Assembly: GCF_025370935.1 (NCBI RefSeq)
Contig: NC_133478.1
Span: forward strand, 659,635-723,634
From: Choristoneura fumiferana
Taxonomy: Eukaryota > Arthropoda > Insecta > Lepidoptera > Tortricidae
Direction of reading: 5' to 3'
DNA length: 64,000 bases
Below are positions 43,076 through 53,833 of this stretch, in pieces; the first letter of the stretch is position 1, and each line of letters opens with the position of its first letter. The notes beneath the pieces are model-generated. The model worked only from the letters and a program-made list of their open reading frames with translations, had not been told where the DNA came from and did not search any database. A program made the translations under genes and the position numbers.

Positions 43076-43130
43076 GCCTACCCCATTTGGGAATACAGGC
43101 GTGATGTTTGTGTGTGTGTGTGTGTGTAAA
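43076..43130 (+). repeat. Repeat tail ending in (GT)n
   Basis: 'gcctaccccatttgggaata' and 'caggcgtgatgtttgtgtgt' followed by (GT)n. The same unit in reverse lies at 60840-60905. Confidence 0.65.
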
Positions 43131-43140
43131 ATAAACTTAA

Positions 43141-43256
43141 GCCGATTCCGTATTGCCTAACGTTTTTGACGATCGCAATCAAATGTCAGATTTCGCATAC
43201 AAAAACTGTTATTTGATTGCGATCGCGAACATCAGAAACGTTAGGCCATACGGCCT
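43141..43256. mobile_element. Small palindromic MITE
   Basis: 'gccgattccgtattgcctaa' / 'aggccatacggcc' and the inner 'gatcgcaatcaaat' / 'atttgattgcgatc' are inverted, giving a ~115-base hairpin. Confidence 0.65.
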
Positions 43257-43899
43257 CTGTTAGGTTAGACGAAGTCGCGGGTAGCAGCTATCACAACATG
43301 AATGACGACCACATTATGACTTTTGTGAATTCCCAGAAGAATTTAGTAAATCACCGGAAATATTCAAACTGCCTGATCTTATGCTTTGTACAAACAAAGT
43401 CGTACATGAAGGCGAATTGAAACACTTAATCTTGTCAGGTTCCAAAAATCACCGTACGCACCTCTTGTCGCCTTTGTAAAAAAAAGTTAAGATTTAGTAT
43501 CGAGCACCGTGATAGGTCATTGACGGAATTTATGTCAAACACAACGAATAATCACGCTCTGTTTTTTTTTGTCTATTAGGCACAACGTAACTGACCGTCA
43601 ATACCGCAACAAAGTACTAGTCAGTCTGCCATATCACAACAGTTACTCAACTTAGGTTTTATATTTCGTAACAGTGTGCACCGGAAGTGCGTTACTATTA
43701 CTTGTGCTACTACTGGACAATAACTCCTGCCTTGCGACGTGCCAAAAGGGTTTCTACACTGAGCCCCCCAGGGAAATCTTTTAGACGGCAACAAGGGCAA
43801 GCCAGGATTAACTTTCGTTTAATACGTCAATGCCCAACCTATCCCACATGCATTTTACATTATCAACTATTGGCCTGCGTTAGTTTTATCTTTTGTGTT
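43257..43899. other. No gene recognised
   Basis: Unassigned. The ORF at 43687-44046 runs out of unique sequence into LINE debris, so it is not a gene. Confidence 0.35.
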
Positions 43900-44040
43900 C
43901 GGTGCCGCCGGCACGTCGGTCGGATGACTGGCAGTTGGCTGGTAAACTGTGGTTGCGACTGGCACAGGACTGGGCAAAGTGGCGTGAAAATTAAGAGGCC
44001 TTTACTCAGCAGTATGTGGATGTGGGCTGATTTGATTTAC
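43900..44040 (+). mobile_element. RTE-like LINE 3' fragment
   Basis: 'ccggcacgtcggtcggatga' encodes RHVGRMT, then a W-L..-D-W block and 'ctcagcagtatgtggatgtg'. Diverged. Confidence 0.5.
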
Positions 44041-44224
44041 TATTAATATGTTTTTATTACGAACACATTTAAGAGGCACTGAAAACTAAACTAAAAACGA
44101 AACTGTCATATACTTAGGCAAGGTCCCGAAGATGCTGAACGCGTTTCCTCTTTGAATAGCTAGGCTAATTCTTTGTCCGAGGAAGCTGCCAGCTCTTCAG
44201 TCACCTGTGACGTCTACTAACCTT

Positions 44225-44470
44225 TTTGATTCTTTTTCTTAAGTTTTAAAGCGCTAGGATCCCACAGACCAAGGGTCTCGACACCGAATGGGACAAAGTC
44301 ATATTCAGTGCCTAGACCCCTGTATTTGGATAATTTTGTCTTTTCAGCCGCTTCGGATGCTGCACCGGCTCTGTTGCAGGTTCCATGGAGATAGAAGAAG
44401 CCAGCGTGTCAGAGCAAGTAGCGTCCCACACTAGCACATGACCCATCTTCCATGGATTTGATTAATTTGC
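44225..44470 (-). pseudogene. Retrotransposon polymerase C-terminal fragment, frameshifted
   Basis: Minus strand: KMGHVLVWDATCSDTLASS, then a frame change, then AGAASEAAEKTKLSKYRGL and YDFVPFGVETLGLWDPSA. It is the same domain as 41196-41535, older and frameshifted. Confidence 0.65.
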
Positions 44471-44900
44471 TATCTTAGTATCTTCTTCTTTCTTTCTTCT
44501 TTTTCAGGATTTTTATTCCACTGCTGGATGTAACCCTCTCCTAATCTCGTCCACTCCGTCCTAATTCTCCGTCTTCCTGAGCCAGTACGGTCCGGTGTAA
44601 CTCTTATTAAATATTAATAACACGTCTTAACCTCTGAACCGATTTAGAGGAAAATTGCATAGTTCACACGGATAGCGATAAATGAATTATACGCAGTTGG
44701 AGTCGCCGGCGAAAATCTAGTGAAAAATACGTGGTGAGGCTTTTCCTTACTGATTAAGCCACTTTAGTACGGGACAACCAAAATACCCCTGATGATGAAA
44801 GAATCCATAGGAAATTAAAAACGGTTTGATAGAACCACGGAAAAAGAGACCTACTGAACTGCATGAGAGCAAGGATTTAGGGTAAAACACATGCGCACTT
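44471..44900 (-). other. LINE debris and unassigned sequence
   Basis: 'tttttattccactgctggatg' with 'ctcctaatctcgtccactcc' at 44507-44560 resembles a LINE 3' end in reverse. The rest, including a minus ORF at 44747-44929, is probably BEL LTR or flank. Confidence 0.4.
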
Positions 44901-45323
44901 ACAGGTTCGGCTTCTTCTCGCTGCTCCAACGCCAGGACCTTGGCTGGTAGTCCTTCAGCAGTCCAAGAAGAGACTCGATTCAGTCCAACAGCACGTGCGT
45001 AGGATCAAAGACACAGATCTCTGCCGCAATTGAGATAATCCAACAAATACAGTCACTCACACAAACACAGAAGCGCTCTGATAGATATAATTGTCCAAAT
45101 TTTAGCGGATGGATATTATTTTCAGAGTTTTTTGTAGATTACAATAGCAATAGCTGCTGCCACGGCGGCGGTTAGCGAACATTAAAACGATCGCCCATTC
45201 TTCACATCAAACGAGAGCGAGATCGTCTACATACACGGGTGCGCATGTTAGAAAAGGATGGGATAGGACACTCTCATGCAGTTTTTTAATAAATAAGACA
45301 AATTACCTACATTGGCGCAAGCA
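44901..45323 (-). repeat. Probable 3' LTR of BEL/Pao element (left end uncertain)
   Basis: On the minus strand the LTR begins TGCTTGCGCCAATG at 45323, right after a polypurine tract (45337-45324, 'aaggccgggggga'). The end could not be fixed. No matching 5' LTR was found at the right end of the element. Confidence 0.55.
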
Positions 45324-45575
45324 TCCCCCCGGCCTTGAGGTATCCTCGAAACAAAGAGGCGATAGAGTCAACAAACTAACCGAAGTGGCAACGATAACTA
45401 TTGATCACTTATTACGATTAATGATTTTAAGTACCTAAATTATATTAATAAAGCAACTAACGGGTAAGCAAATAATTAAATGAAGAACAGTGCCTTCAAA
45501 GATAAACTTATGTATTATTATACTACTAATATTAATTAAAAGAATTCAACTATTGCGATGGCAGCGGGCAAAGTC

Positions 45576-47174
45576 TTACAACAGGTCGTTGAAGGTGCTG
45601 GTCTGCGTTCTTACCTCTGCCACCCGCACCACACCGTCCCTTCCAGGAAACAGTTTAGTAACCACACCGAGGGGCCACTGAAGGGGTGGTGCATTTTCCA
45701 CATTAATTAAAACTATCGTTCCCTCAGAAATAGGATTAGAAGGTGTATTCCATTTTTCCCGAAGTTGTAAGTTATGTAGATACTCATTCTTAAAGCGTTT
45801 CCAATACGATTGAACTAAAGAATCTATTAGGGAAAATCTACTCAATAAATCAGGACGCTCAAGACTCAGATCAGCAGCCGGTAGATATGATAGAGCCGTC
45901 GTTGAGATAAAATGCGCGGGAGTTAGAGCGGTGGGTTCTGAAGGATCAGAACTTAACAAGTAAAGTGGGCGAGAATTGAGCACTGCTTCGACTTGACTCA
46001 ATAGAGTCAGCATTTCCTCGTAGCTCAATATTTGCTTACCTATTACGCGAAATAAATGGCCCTTAATGGATTTAATATTCGATTCCCATAAGGAACCGAA
46101 ATGGGGCGCATTAGGTGGATTGAGCTTCCAGGCAATGCGATTCTTAGCGAGTTCGTTAGAGAATGTTTGATAGTAATCATCTGATCTCAAAAACTTATGC
46201 AACTCGTCAAGATAAGAGCGGGAAGCCGTAAAATTAGTGCCGTTATCGCTGTATACATAAAGACAAGGACCTCTACGCGACAAGAATCGTTTAAATGCGT
46301 CTAAGAAACTGGCTGAGCTAAGGGAGCTGCTTAACTCGATGTGAACGCATTTAGTAACGAGGCAGATAAATATACAAAAATATGCCTTTTGGCTACGAAC
46401 CCCTCGCTTGCGAGTCAAGGTTATATACAGCGGACCTGCGTAATCCACTCCGGTGTGGGTAAAAGCCTTGCATGGCTCTAAGCGACAAGATGGCAGAGAA
46501 GCCATCATCGGAAACGTTGCCTTGGGACGGAGTTTAAAGCAAGCGTTACATTTATGTATGCGAAAACGTACAATACGGCGAGCGGATAGAATCCAGTATC
46601 GCTGCCGCAGCAATGAAAGCAGCAGTTGTGGACCAGCGTGTAGATTTTCTCGATGGTAAAAATCAACAATTAAATCAACTATGTGCCCATTCCTTGGAAG
46701 CAAAACCGGATGTTTATGTGACTCTTCTAACGAAGAATATTGTAATCGGCCTCCGACATGAAGCAGGTCATCGTGCATGTAAGGAGACAATTTACGAATA
46801 AGCGGTGAACAATTTCGACCCCTTTGAACATTTTTTATGTCCTCCGAGAAATAAGTTTGTTGAACCGCTCTTACAATAGCCTTTTCAGCAACGTCAAGAT
46901 TCGAGGCATTTATACTTTTAGCACACGGTAGTAGTTTAGCAAATCTTAAGACGTAAACTGTGGATCTTAGCAATTTATTCCATGACGAAAATTTTGAGCT
47001 CAATGTTATAAGTGGGTGCTCACATGGATCAGCAGTAACATGAGACTTAGTTTTCATCTCAGGTAGAGAACCTTGATTAGTCATCATTTTTTTAATAGGC
47101 CAGTTGTTGACTGGTAAATATAACCATGACGGTCCATGATGCCAAAGCGGATGGTCAATTAATTGAGAAGGCAA
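45576..47174 (-). pseudogene. BEL/Pao integrase region
   Basis: A 532-codon open stretch from a BEL/Pao pol. It has the Integrase H2C2 zinc-binding motif (H174, H179, C209, C212) and catalytic residues D244 (GVDYAGP), D310 (VYSDNGTNF) and E364 (SLWESNIKSIKGHL). It ends with the BEL-specific C-terminal domain (QSYWKRFKNEYLHNLQLREK, then LPLGVV-type PLQWPLGVVTKLFPGRDG). The nominal ATG is arbitrary: in the intact element this is the 3' part of one polyprotein with reverse transcriptase upstream. The catalytic triad is intact, but upstream breaks make the whole element defective. Confidence 0.9.
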
Positions 47175-47726
47175 AAGACCGCGGGAAACACAATCAGCGG
47201 GGTTATCGGAACCCGCTACGTGATAAAATTTATCAGGATGTACGAGCTCCTGACATTGTGCAATACGATTTGCAACAAAATGTATTAAATCTATGGGGTG
47301 AAGACATGACCCACCATAGTGCGACTTCAGAAATCCGAAAATGCGTAAATATCATGAATGGGATGTCTCAGCGATAGGGCGTCGTACACCTTTCGCACCA
47401 ACCTTGCTAGCAATAAAATCGCGCAGAGCTCAAGTCTTGCCAGCGTAACCGTCTTTACGGGGGCAACGCGGGACTTAGAACAAACCAAAGTTATTATCGC
47501 AGCTCGTCACCGTTAACGACTCTCAGATACAGTACACAGCCGTAACCACGTTCACTGGCGTCCCAAAGGCTAGTAATGACACCTTAGAATTTTATCTATT
47601 CCCATGAAGCGTGGAAATTGAAGTTGTGATAAAAGCGGAAGCTCAGAAACATATTGACGCCATGAATTCGCTATATGAGCGGGTGAGTAACATCCCAATC
47701 CAAATGTAGCAGCCACAACTCTTTTA
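47175..47726 (-). pseudogene. BEL/Pao RNase H/linker region, degraded
   Basis: Lies between reverse transcriptase and integrase where RNase H belongs. Minus frames contain scattered coding-like pieces separated by stops and shifts. No single frame is open. Confidence 0.6.
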
Positions 47727-48300
47727 TCAATATTTAGCGAAAAGAATTACTGGGCCGACCAGACCTAAAACGTCAAATAAGCGGGCGGTAGCAGATAAAA
47801 TTGACCTTTTGGTACAACCTTGTGGCAGCTCCGAAATAACAAATGAGAAATTGTCCGTCGCGGGGTGCCAACGAAGGCCTAAGATCTTAAAAACATCGTC
47901 ACTGTCAAAGGATACAGCTTCCTGTTGTCGATGTGAAGCGGGGATCTGATGAAGCAGTTCGGGAGTATTACTGTTCCATTTAATTAAATCGAACCCTCCA
48001 GCCTTAAACATTTCTATAAGCTGGCGGGAAGTCTCAACCGCCTCATCTATAGAGGGAGCCGAGGAGACCAAATCATCCATATAGACGTCTCGTTCTACCA
48101 CAGAGGCAGCCAGAGGGAATCTGCATCGTTCATCGTTTGCTAACTGCCGCAGAGTACGGATAGCGAGAAACGGTGAAGAGCTTAACCCAAAAGTCACTCG
48201 ATTAAATTCATATATTTGTAGCGGTTCATCGGTAGAGAATCGGTACAAAATACGTTGAAACCTTCGATGAGAGGTTCGATTTCAATACATAAATACATTT
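47727..48300 (-). pseudogene. BEL/Pao reverse transcriptase, partial
   Basis: Minus strand, 173 codons from about 48248: FSTDEPLQIYEFNRVTFGL, SSSPFLAIRTLRQLA and the catalytic ERDVYMDDLVSSAP (YMDD box), then FKAGGFDLIKWNSN. This is the palm of a Pao-type polymerase. Its N-terminal finger region upstream (48250-48800) is frameshifted. Confidence 0.9.
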
Positions 48301-48990
48301 GCCTGACATCTGCAAAAAAAGCTACACTAAAGATACGAACGTTTAGCAAAAGATGAAAAATGTCAGACTGCAGATTTGGACCAGAAAATAAAATATCATT
48401 TAGCGATAAATTTTTATCAGATTTTGCACTCCCATCAAGGACAATGCGTAGCTTGGTTGTACTTTTGTCGTTACGAATAACGGGTGATGCGGTAAATAAT
48501 AAGACGGTTCGCTGTTATCTAGCGAATCAGACGCCACGAGAGACAAATAGTTCTTGTTTATATAATCGCGTATAACGTCATTATAGCGGTCGCGAAGTTC
48601 AGGAGACCTGGAAAATCTTTTTCCAACAGAGCGAAGCGGTTTTTGGCGATCGTAAAGGAATTACCTAGTTTTTCAGGATTTTCCTTAAAAGGTAGGGTGA
48701 CCATATAACGGCCATCAGCGGCGCGGGTTGTTGTGGAGGTGTAGTTGTCCTCACACTGATTGTCATCAGGACTTAAAAAGCTTGCGAGGAAGTTCCTCTA
48801 ATTTCCAAAATTTTTCCAACTCTTCCCGAGCGAGTCTTCCACAGAACGGACATGAAAAGACGCAGACATAGTCGTAGGGGGAGCGTTTGATTGTGAAACA
48901 CTTACGTCACCCATTAAAACGTAACCCAACGTTGTTTGCAACGCAGTAGGCACATTTAACCGGTTATCCTTCCCGATTGTAAAATTTTGC
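48301..48990 (-). pseudogene. BEL/Pao protease-RT linker, frameshifted
   Basis: Minus frame 48798-48992 reads NVPTALQTTLGYVLMGDVSV, which follows the protease ORF after a frame change near 48975. Further shifts occur toward 48300. It includes LPFKENPEKLGNSF-like sequence, normal for BEL pol before the polymerase. Confidence 0.7.
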
Positions 48991-50488
48991 AATATAAGTT
49001 GACTCCTAACAATACGTCGATCTCGGCGGGTTCATTAAATTGATCATCGGCTAACGCTAGTTTATGTAAATAATTGATCGATTGTGTATCAACACGCGAG
49101 TCAGGCAATAGTCCGGTAATGCACCGCACAACAAGCGGCTGCAAGTGATAGCTCTCCCCGCCTTCGAAGCGGGATGTAAAATCAAATGACGTCATGCCTA
49201 ATATTTTTTGTGACATACCACCGAACCCATGTACCTCAGTAAAGCGATTACTATTATAAATAGGTAACGACAGTTTTTTGCAACATTTTTGTGTAATATA
49301 ATCGCTTTGCGAACCTGGATCCACCAAACAGCGAGCGGTATGGTTACGCCCATATTTATCAATAATTATTATTTTTGCCGTTCCTAGCAATGTAGTAGAC
49401 GGCAAACGAGTGCGGCTGTCACGAGACATGCACGCTGAGGTAGCGGTTGATGGGTTCTGAGACCCGGCCGAGTTCCCTTGCAAGCCGATTTCGACCTTAT
49501 CCTTATCACTATTAGAATTAATATTCGGTTGTGGACTGTAATTTTTATTTTTATGTTGCGAATTGTTTGAAGTCGATTCTCGGTGAGCCTGTTTATTCGA
49601 AACATTAGGACGTCGCTTATCAAAATGAAGCAAGGAATGGTGACGTTGTGAACAATGGGAACAATTACGCTGTGAATTACAGCTTGAAAATCGATGCTTA
49701 GTGCTTAAGCAGTTGGTACAAAACCCGTGTTCTTTAACAAAGTTGTACCTAGTTTGCGGCGTTAAATTTAAATATTTCTGACAGTAATACAATTGGTCAT
49801 GCCCAGTATTATTACAGTAAGAACATGGTACGGAACCATCGGTGTTAACAAAAGTATTTGTATTTGATCGACTAGTCGCAGGCGAAATAATTTTATTCCG
49901 ACTATTATTATGAGTCGGTGCGGATTTAAGGGGCAGCGAGCCGTGCGGTTGAGAGCTGCATAACGCCCTATTTTGTTCATGCAAGAACTGGATAAGCGAA
50001 GCGTACTTAGGAATTTTTTCCTTGCGACACGACATTTCAAATGACTTAACTGTCTCCGAATCTAATTTCCGAAGTGCGAGATGTAATATTATAAAATCAG
50101 TTAAGTCACCGATATTTAATTGTTGAAGCGCCTTAATAGACGAATCGAAGTTGTCAATAAAGTTGTGATATCCATTACTTGTATTAGCGTTGCATTGTTT
50201 CGCATCGAACAGCTGATTAACGTACGTAGATGCCAGCGCCCGAGTATCGTTATACCTATCTATAAGCGCCGTCCAGATAACACTATAGTTGTCCGCAGTC
50301 GGCGCAAGACCAACGCATACGGACAGCGCCTTATCTGTTAATTTGCCGATTAAATAATAAACACGCTCGGCATCGGAAAGTTGCGGGTTGTCATGCACTA
50401 TAGCTTTAAATTGTTGGTAAAACAGCGGCCATCGACGGATGTCTCCATCGAATGATTTTAAATCTATAGGAGGGAGGTGAGTTTTCAT
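48956..50488 (-). pseudogene. BEL/Pao gag-protease ORF
   Basis: 510 codons. It starts KTHLPPIDLKSFDGDIRRW, the conserved BEL gag block, and continues with QQFKAIVHDNPQLSDAERV. A zinc-knuckle region has CSYCNNTGHDQLYYC and CTNCLSTKHRFSSC plus CSHCSQRHHSLLH. The retropepsin-like motif RCLVDPGSQSDYIT lies near residue 388. It ends in frame at the break described for 48301-48990. The element reads right to left, opposite to the copia element and on the same strand as AOX. Confidence 0.9.
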
Positions 50489-50499
50489 TGCAGAAGAAC

Positions 50500-50823
50500 C
50501 TAGCTCCTCTCAGCGGCAACAGGACACCTTGCAGAAGTAAGGTTAGAAATAGTATGCTTTATTCGACTATACAAGTCCTCAAATGATGTCCATGACTGAG
50601 TGTCAACTGCAGCATCAGGATCTAACGTCAAGTTGGCATTATTATAGGAATCTAAAATTGCTTGGAACTCCGTACGTAACTGATCCATGTTTGAAGACGC
50701 GCTCAAGAACAAATTCTTGTCAGATTCATCGCTAAGATTCTTTTTTGACAAATCATAAATATGTTGACAGCGAGAAAATAATGCATTACGTTTTGCATAA
50801 AATATTTTATGCTTAACTTTCAA
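50500..50823 (-). pseudogene. BEL/Pao gag N-terminus
   Basis: 107 codons (KHKIFYAKRNALFSRCQHIY..) with a helical, lysine-rich character, ending in a stop 12 bases before the next ORF. Its position before the gag block is right for the gag N-terminus, split by a stop. Sequence beyond about 50870 does not look like the LTR at 45323, so the 5' end is lost. Confidence 0.75.
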
Positions 50824-51344
50824 GTCCGAATTACTAGCAGTATGTTCTGATGCTCCCTTTAGACATTGCTAATTTTGCGAGAAATATCTATTAATGGGCA
50901 CCAGTGGTCAGCCTCATAACGACTTTTTGAAGTTTGGAAAGCTGGCATTTTTACAGGATTCGCCGGAAAATGAAACGTAGTACATGATTGGATTAATTGT
51001 TTATTATAGTTTTTAAACAAAATATGTCAAAAACAATCTTTCTCTCTATAAAATTTATATTTAAATTCAAACAAAAAATGGCACTTTTTGCCAGTGGACA
51101 GCCTCTAAAATCCAATAATCAGCCTCGACGAATCCAGTATTCAGCCCTTATAACTATGAATAAGCATGAGATCAAAATGAGCATTATTTATATCAAAATC
51201 AACGATATTGCAGGTGGTAGGACCTTGTGCATGGTCCGCCCGGATTGCTACCACCATCTTGCTCACTAATCCTCCCGTGAAGCAGCAGCAGTGCTTGCAC
51301 TTTTGTGTTTCGGCGTGGAGAGTAAGACAGCCGGTGAAATTACT

Positions 51345-51480
51345 GGCACTTGAGGTATCCCATCTTAGGCCTCTAGGTTGGCAACGCATCTGCTATACCT
51401 TTGGTGTTGCAGATGTTTATGGGCGGTGGTGATCTCTTACCATCAGGAGACCCACTTGCTCGTTTGCCATCCAGTCAAAT
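51345..51480 (+). mobile_element. SINE-like repeat, 'gcagatgtttatgggcggtg' family
   Basis: 'cttgaggtatcccatcttag', 'ttgcagatgtttatgggcgg', 'accatcaggagacccacttg', ending 'ccatccagtcaaat' then A-rich. Forward copy of 40083-40230. Confidence 0.75.
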
Positions 51481-51873
51481 AAAAAAAAAATTTAGGTCTC
51501 TCTTATTTCTTATAGCTAAATTATCAAAACAAAAAAAAACTCACCTGACCGAAATATTATTGCAAGCAAACAATCACAGTACTTATTTGTGTTCTTATTT
51601 TATAGAACTTAATCATAAAAACATCAATATTTATTTATATGGAAATCAACGACATTAGTATGTATGCATACTTATATATTATGTAAATAGTCCTCTCAGG
51701 TAAACATCACACGAAGGAGAAATAGGTCACTAGCAAATCTACTAATAGTACCCACTTAGTAAAAACTATTCTTAAATAATCACAGTCATAATCTTCCTAG
51801 TTTTTTATATCTCAACTCTCTTATACGAGTATATCAACAAACATATCTATCTTATACTCATATCTATCTAATC

Positions 51874-51979
51874 ATCCGAACTGCTACTTGTATTTAAGAT
51901 ATTCATTATTTCCCGGTCATTTATTAATGTTTTTGTTAGTTTCTCTTGAGGATACGTTTGTCTTGGCGGCATTTTTAGC
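51874..51979 (-). other. Exon-like 34-codon ORF
   Basis: On the minus strand 'tatttttcag' (a good acceptor) precedes ATG (51971-51969), which opens MPPRQTYPQEKLTKTLINDR, EIMNILNTSSSSDD, then TAG. The acidic/serine end resembles the N-terminal tail of some DNA transposases, but that is a guess; no other part of such a protein was found. Confidence 0.3.
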
Positions 51980-52098
51980 TGAAAAATATACAGAAATACT
52001 TCTCAATTACTGAAATACTAACTATCTAAATACATTTTATAACTATTCCAGGTAAAACTAAAATGTAGTCTACAGACGTCCTTAAAATACTACCTAAA

Positions 52099-52207
52099 TG
52101 GGTACAATCGAAGACACTGTTAACTGTACATTTACAAACGAACATAAACCTTGTCGCAACGTATTAAAGTCTATGGGTGGTCAGTTAACAGTCTTCGTTT
52201 GTACCCA
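52099..52207. mobile_element. 109-base palindromic MITE
   Basis: The left arm 'tgggtacaatcgaagacact' continues to 'gttaactg'; the right arm is its inverse ending 'cttcgtttgtaccca'. The arms are 26-28 bases with two or three differences. It sits in the middle of the motif-rich segment. Confidence 0.75.
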
Positions 52208-52571
52208 GCTAGATCGGGGCTGAATACTGGATCGGCAACACCTAGTGGCCAGCCGCGTAAAAATAAAATGTTTAATGCGGCTGACTACTGGGTTTTTTAA
52301 AGGAATATGAAAGAACATGCCTTACTAAATTTGAAAATTTAAATTTAACGGTTCTAATGACGCTATTTCTCGCAATTTTAAAAATAATTCAAGAATCCAG
52401 TGACCAGCCCCGGGGCCGACTATTGGATCTTTTATAAAAAAGTAGTACCCAATGGTCAGCCCCCACAATATTTACGAAAATCAGCGATATTTTTATTCAA
52501 ATTTAATATAATTCAATACATGAAGTATTAAATAAAGCCAAATTGCATAAAAGACTATCACATTTAATAAT

Positions 52572-52741
52572 AAAAAATGTTTTTTCTTACCTTTTAAGAG
52601 AACACCACGCGAAGTAAAAAATATGGCGGACATGACACTATTGCTCTTTTCATCCGCCGTCACCTGTATGAACGAGTTTATTTCTTCCCCCTGATCCCCT
52701 GCCGCACCTATCGTGTGGCATATTAACCAATGAGGAATCAA
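52572..52741 (-). other. Exon-like ORF ending at a splice donor
   Basis: Minus strand ORF beginning MIPHWLICHTIGAAGDQGEE, with VTADEKSNSVMSAIFFTSRG and ending ..LLKG at GGTAAG. A diverged echo of its last ~30 bases occurs at 51700-51735. Function unknown. Confidence 0.3.
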
Positions 52742-52879
52742 AGTTTCTATTTAAGTACACGTGATTCGTTTATTCTAATTGTAGCGATATTTGTGACAAT
52801 AAACGACGCAAAAGGCTGACCACTGGTTCCTGGCTGGCCACTGGTGCTGTTACTAATGTACACGGCGGTTTTTAACCAA

Positions 52880-53055
52880 GACTTCAAAGTCAAAGTATTT
52901 ATTGTGTGTTACATAAGGTAATACATTACACAGGTGTTATTACTTTTATTTAAGTTTATCTGTAATATAATAGTCAATACGACATACAATTTAGAAGCCC
53001 TCTTGTTCTGAGAGGAGGCCTGTGCCCAGCAGTGGGACGTATAGGCTGGGATGAC
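52880..53055. mobile_element. LINE tail plus SINE 3' fragment
   Basis: 52883-52960 has 'aagtcaaagtatttattgtg' (reverse LINE tail). 52998-53055 has 'gaggaggcctgtgcccagc' and 'agtgggacgtataggctggg' (SINE end). Confidence 0.6.
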
Positions 53056-53719
53056 ATACAATTTATTACTACGGCTATGTAGGATCTAAAGTAATTACAA
53101 TATTTCTTATATGTACATTATAAATGAAATCCTTGCACTTAACATTTTTTTTAATAAAAAAATATTCGTAAAGCGAAAGTTGAGATGAGGCAGCAATACT
53201 GGGTTAAAATACCAACTTTAGTTAAAATGTTCAGTTTTTAGTTGTCTACGTACTGTTTAATTTTCTTTAAGCATAAAGGATTCATATTCGTAAAAAAAAC
53301 ACATGCGAAAGTTTCACTTTGCAAATTCGTACCCTACAACTGTATGGAAACAGTTTTCTTTGATTTGTGGGTGTTCTAGTACTCTAACCTTAGTTGGTCT
53401 CAAAGAGTGTTTTAATCCTTGATAGAAATGGGACCGATTGGCATAAAAAAAATGAAACACCACATCAATTGACCTAGTCCCAAACTAAGCAAACGGCAAC
53501 GGATAAACTTACTTATGTAGATAAATACATACTCAATACATTATTATACATCCAAGACCCGAGAACAAAAAAAATCTAATCTGTCGAGTTTCTCGTTGAC
53601 TAAAGGTCTCTTAAGAGCATTTTCGCGTAGCAGCAAGGGTAGTAGCTGCCCTTGCTGCCCCGTCTCTACTTTCCTACAGGTACATATACAATGCTCATGT
53701 CGTATTGAATGGATTCCAG
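53056..53719. other. No gene recognised upstream of orphan AOX exon
   Basis: I looked for the preceding AOX exon (a VEG..MGLGYWTCEE-like reading) on the plus strand and did not find it. AT-rich. Confidence 0.45.
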
Positions 53720-53833
53720 TGATCGGCGAACCCCCCACGTGCATGTCGGTAGCGGTTCCCTTCGCTATGCGGGAAGCCATCGTCGCTGCCAGGCTCGACG
53801 CCGGCCTGCCCGCCAACCAGTGGTTTCAGATCG
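53720..53833 (+). pseudogene. AOX: Orphan aldehyde oxidase penultimate exon
   Basis: A 114-base exon on the plus strand with intact acceptor (AG at 53718-53719) and donor (GTAACT at 53834). It encodes IGEPPTCMSVAVPFAMREAI, then VAARLDAGLPANQWFQIG. The GEPP motif carries the catalytic glutamate of molybdenum hydroxylases. Length and both intron phases equal those of the minus-strand exon at 61746-61859, and 35 of 38 residues match. No neighbouring AOX exon was found on this strand, so it is most likely a duplicated, inverted exon left behind by rearrangement. Alternatively it belongs to a third AOX gene whose other exons lie outside or are lost. The reading frame itself is undamaged. Confidence 0.85.

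Larger units (their letters stand above)
50885..52850. mobile_element. Unclassified segment with 12 copies of CCARTRRYCAGCC
   Basis: The 13-base motif occurs at 50901, 51091, 51112, 51134, 52242, 52397 and 52449 on the plus strand and at 52218, 52279, 52414, 52814 and 52832 on the minus strand. The first and last copies face each other (caccagtgg..; ..ccactggtg), so the segment may be a ~1.95 kb DNA transposon with subterminal repeats. Inside are a palindrome (52099-52207), a SINE-like repeat (51345-51480) and exon-like minus-strand pieces at 51874-51979 and 52572-52741. No transposase core was recognised. Confidence 0.5.

Noticed and set aside
43687..44046. 119-codon ORF
   Set aside because: Its end is LINE sequence and its beginning has no recognisable domain.
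46453..47377. Plus-strand ORFs of 62-83 codons
   Set aside because: Antisense shadows of the BEL/Pao integrase region.
53544..53816. Minus-strand ORF of 90 codons
   Set aside because: It is the antisense shadow of the plus-strand AOX exon at 53720-53833.
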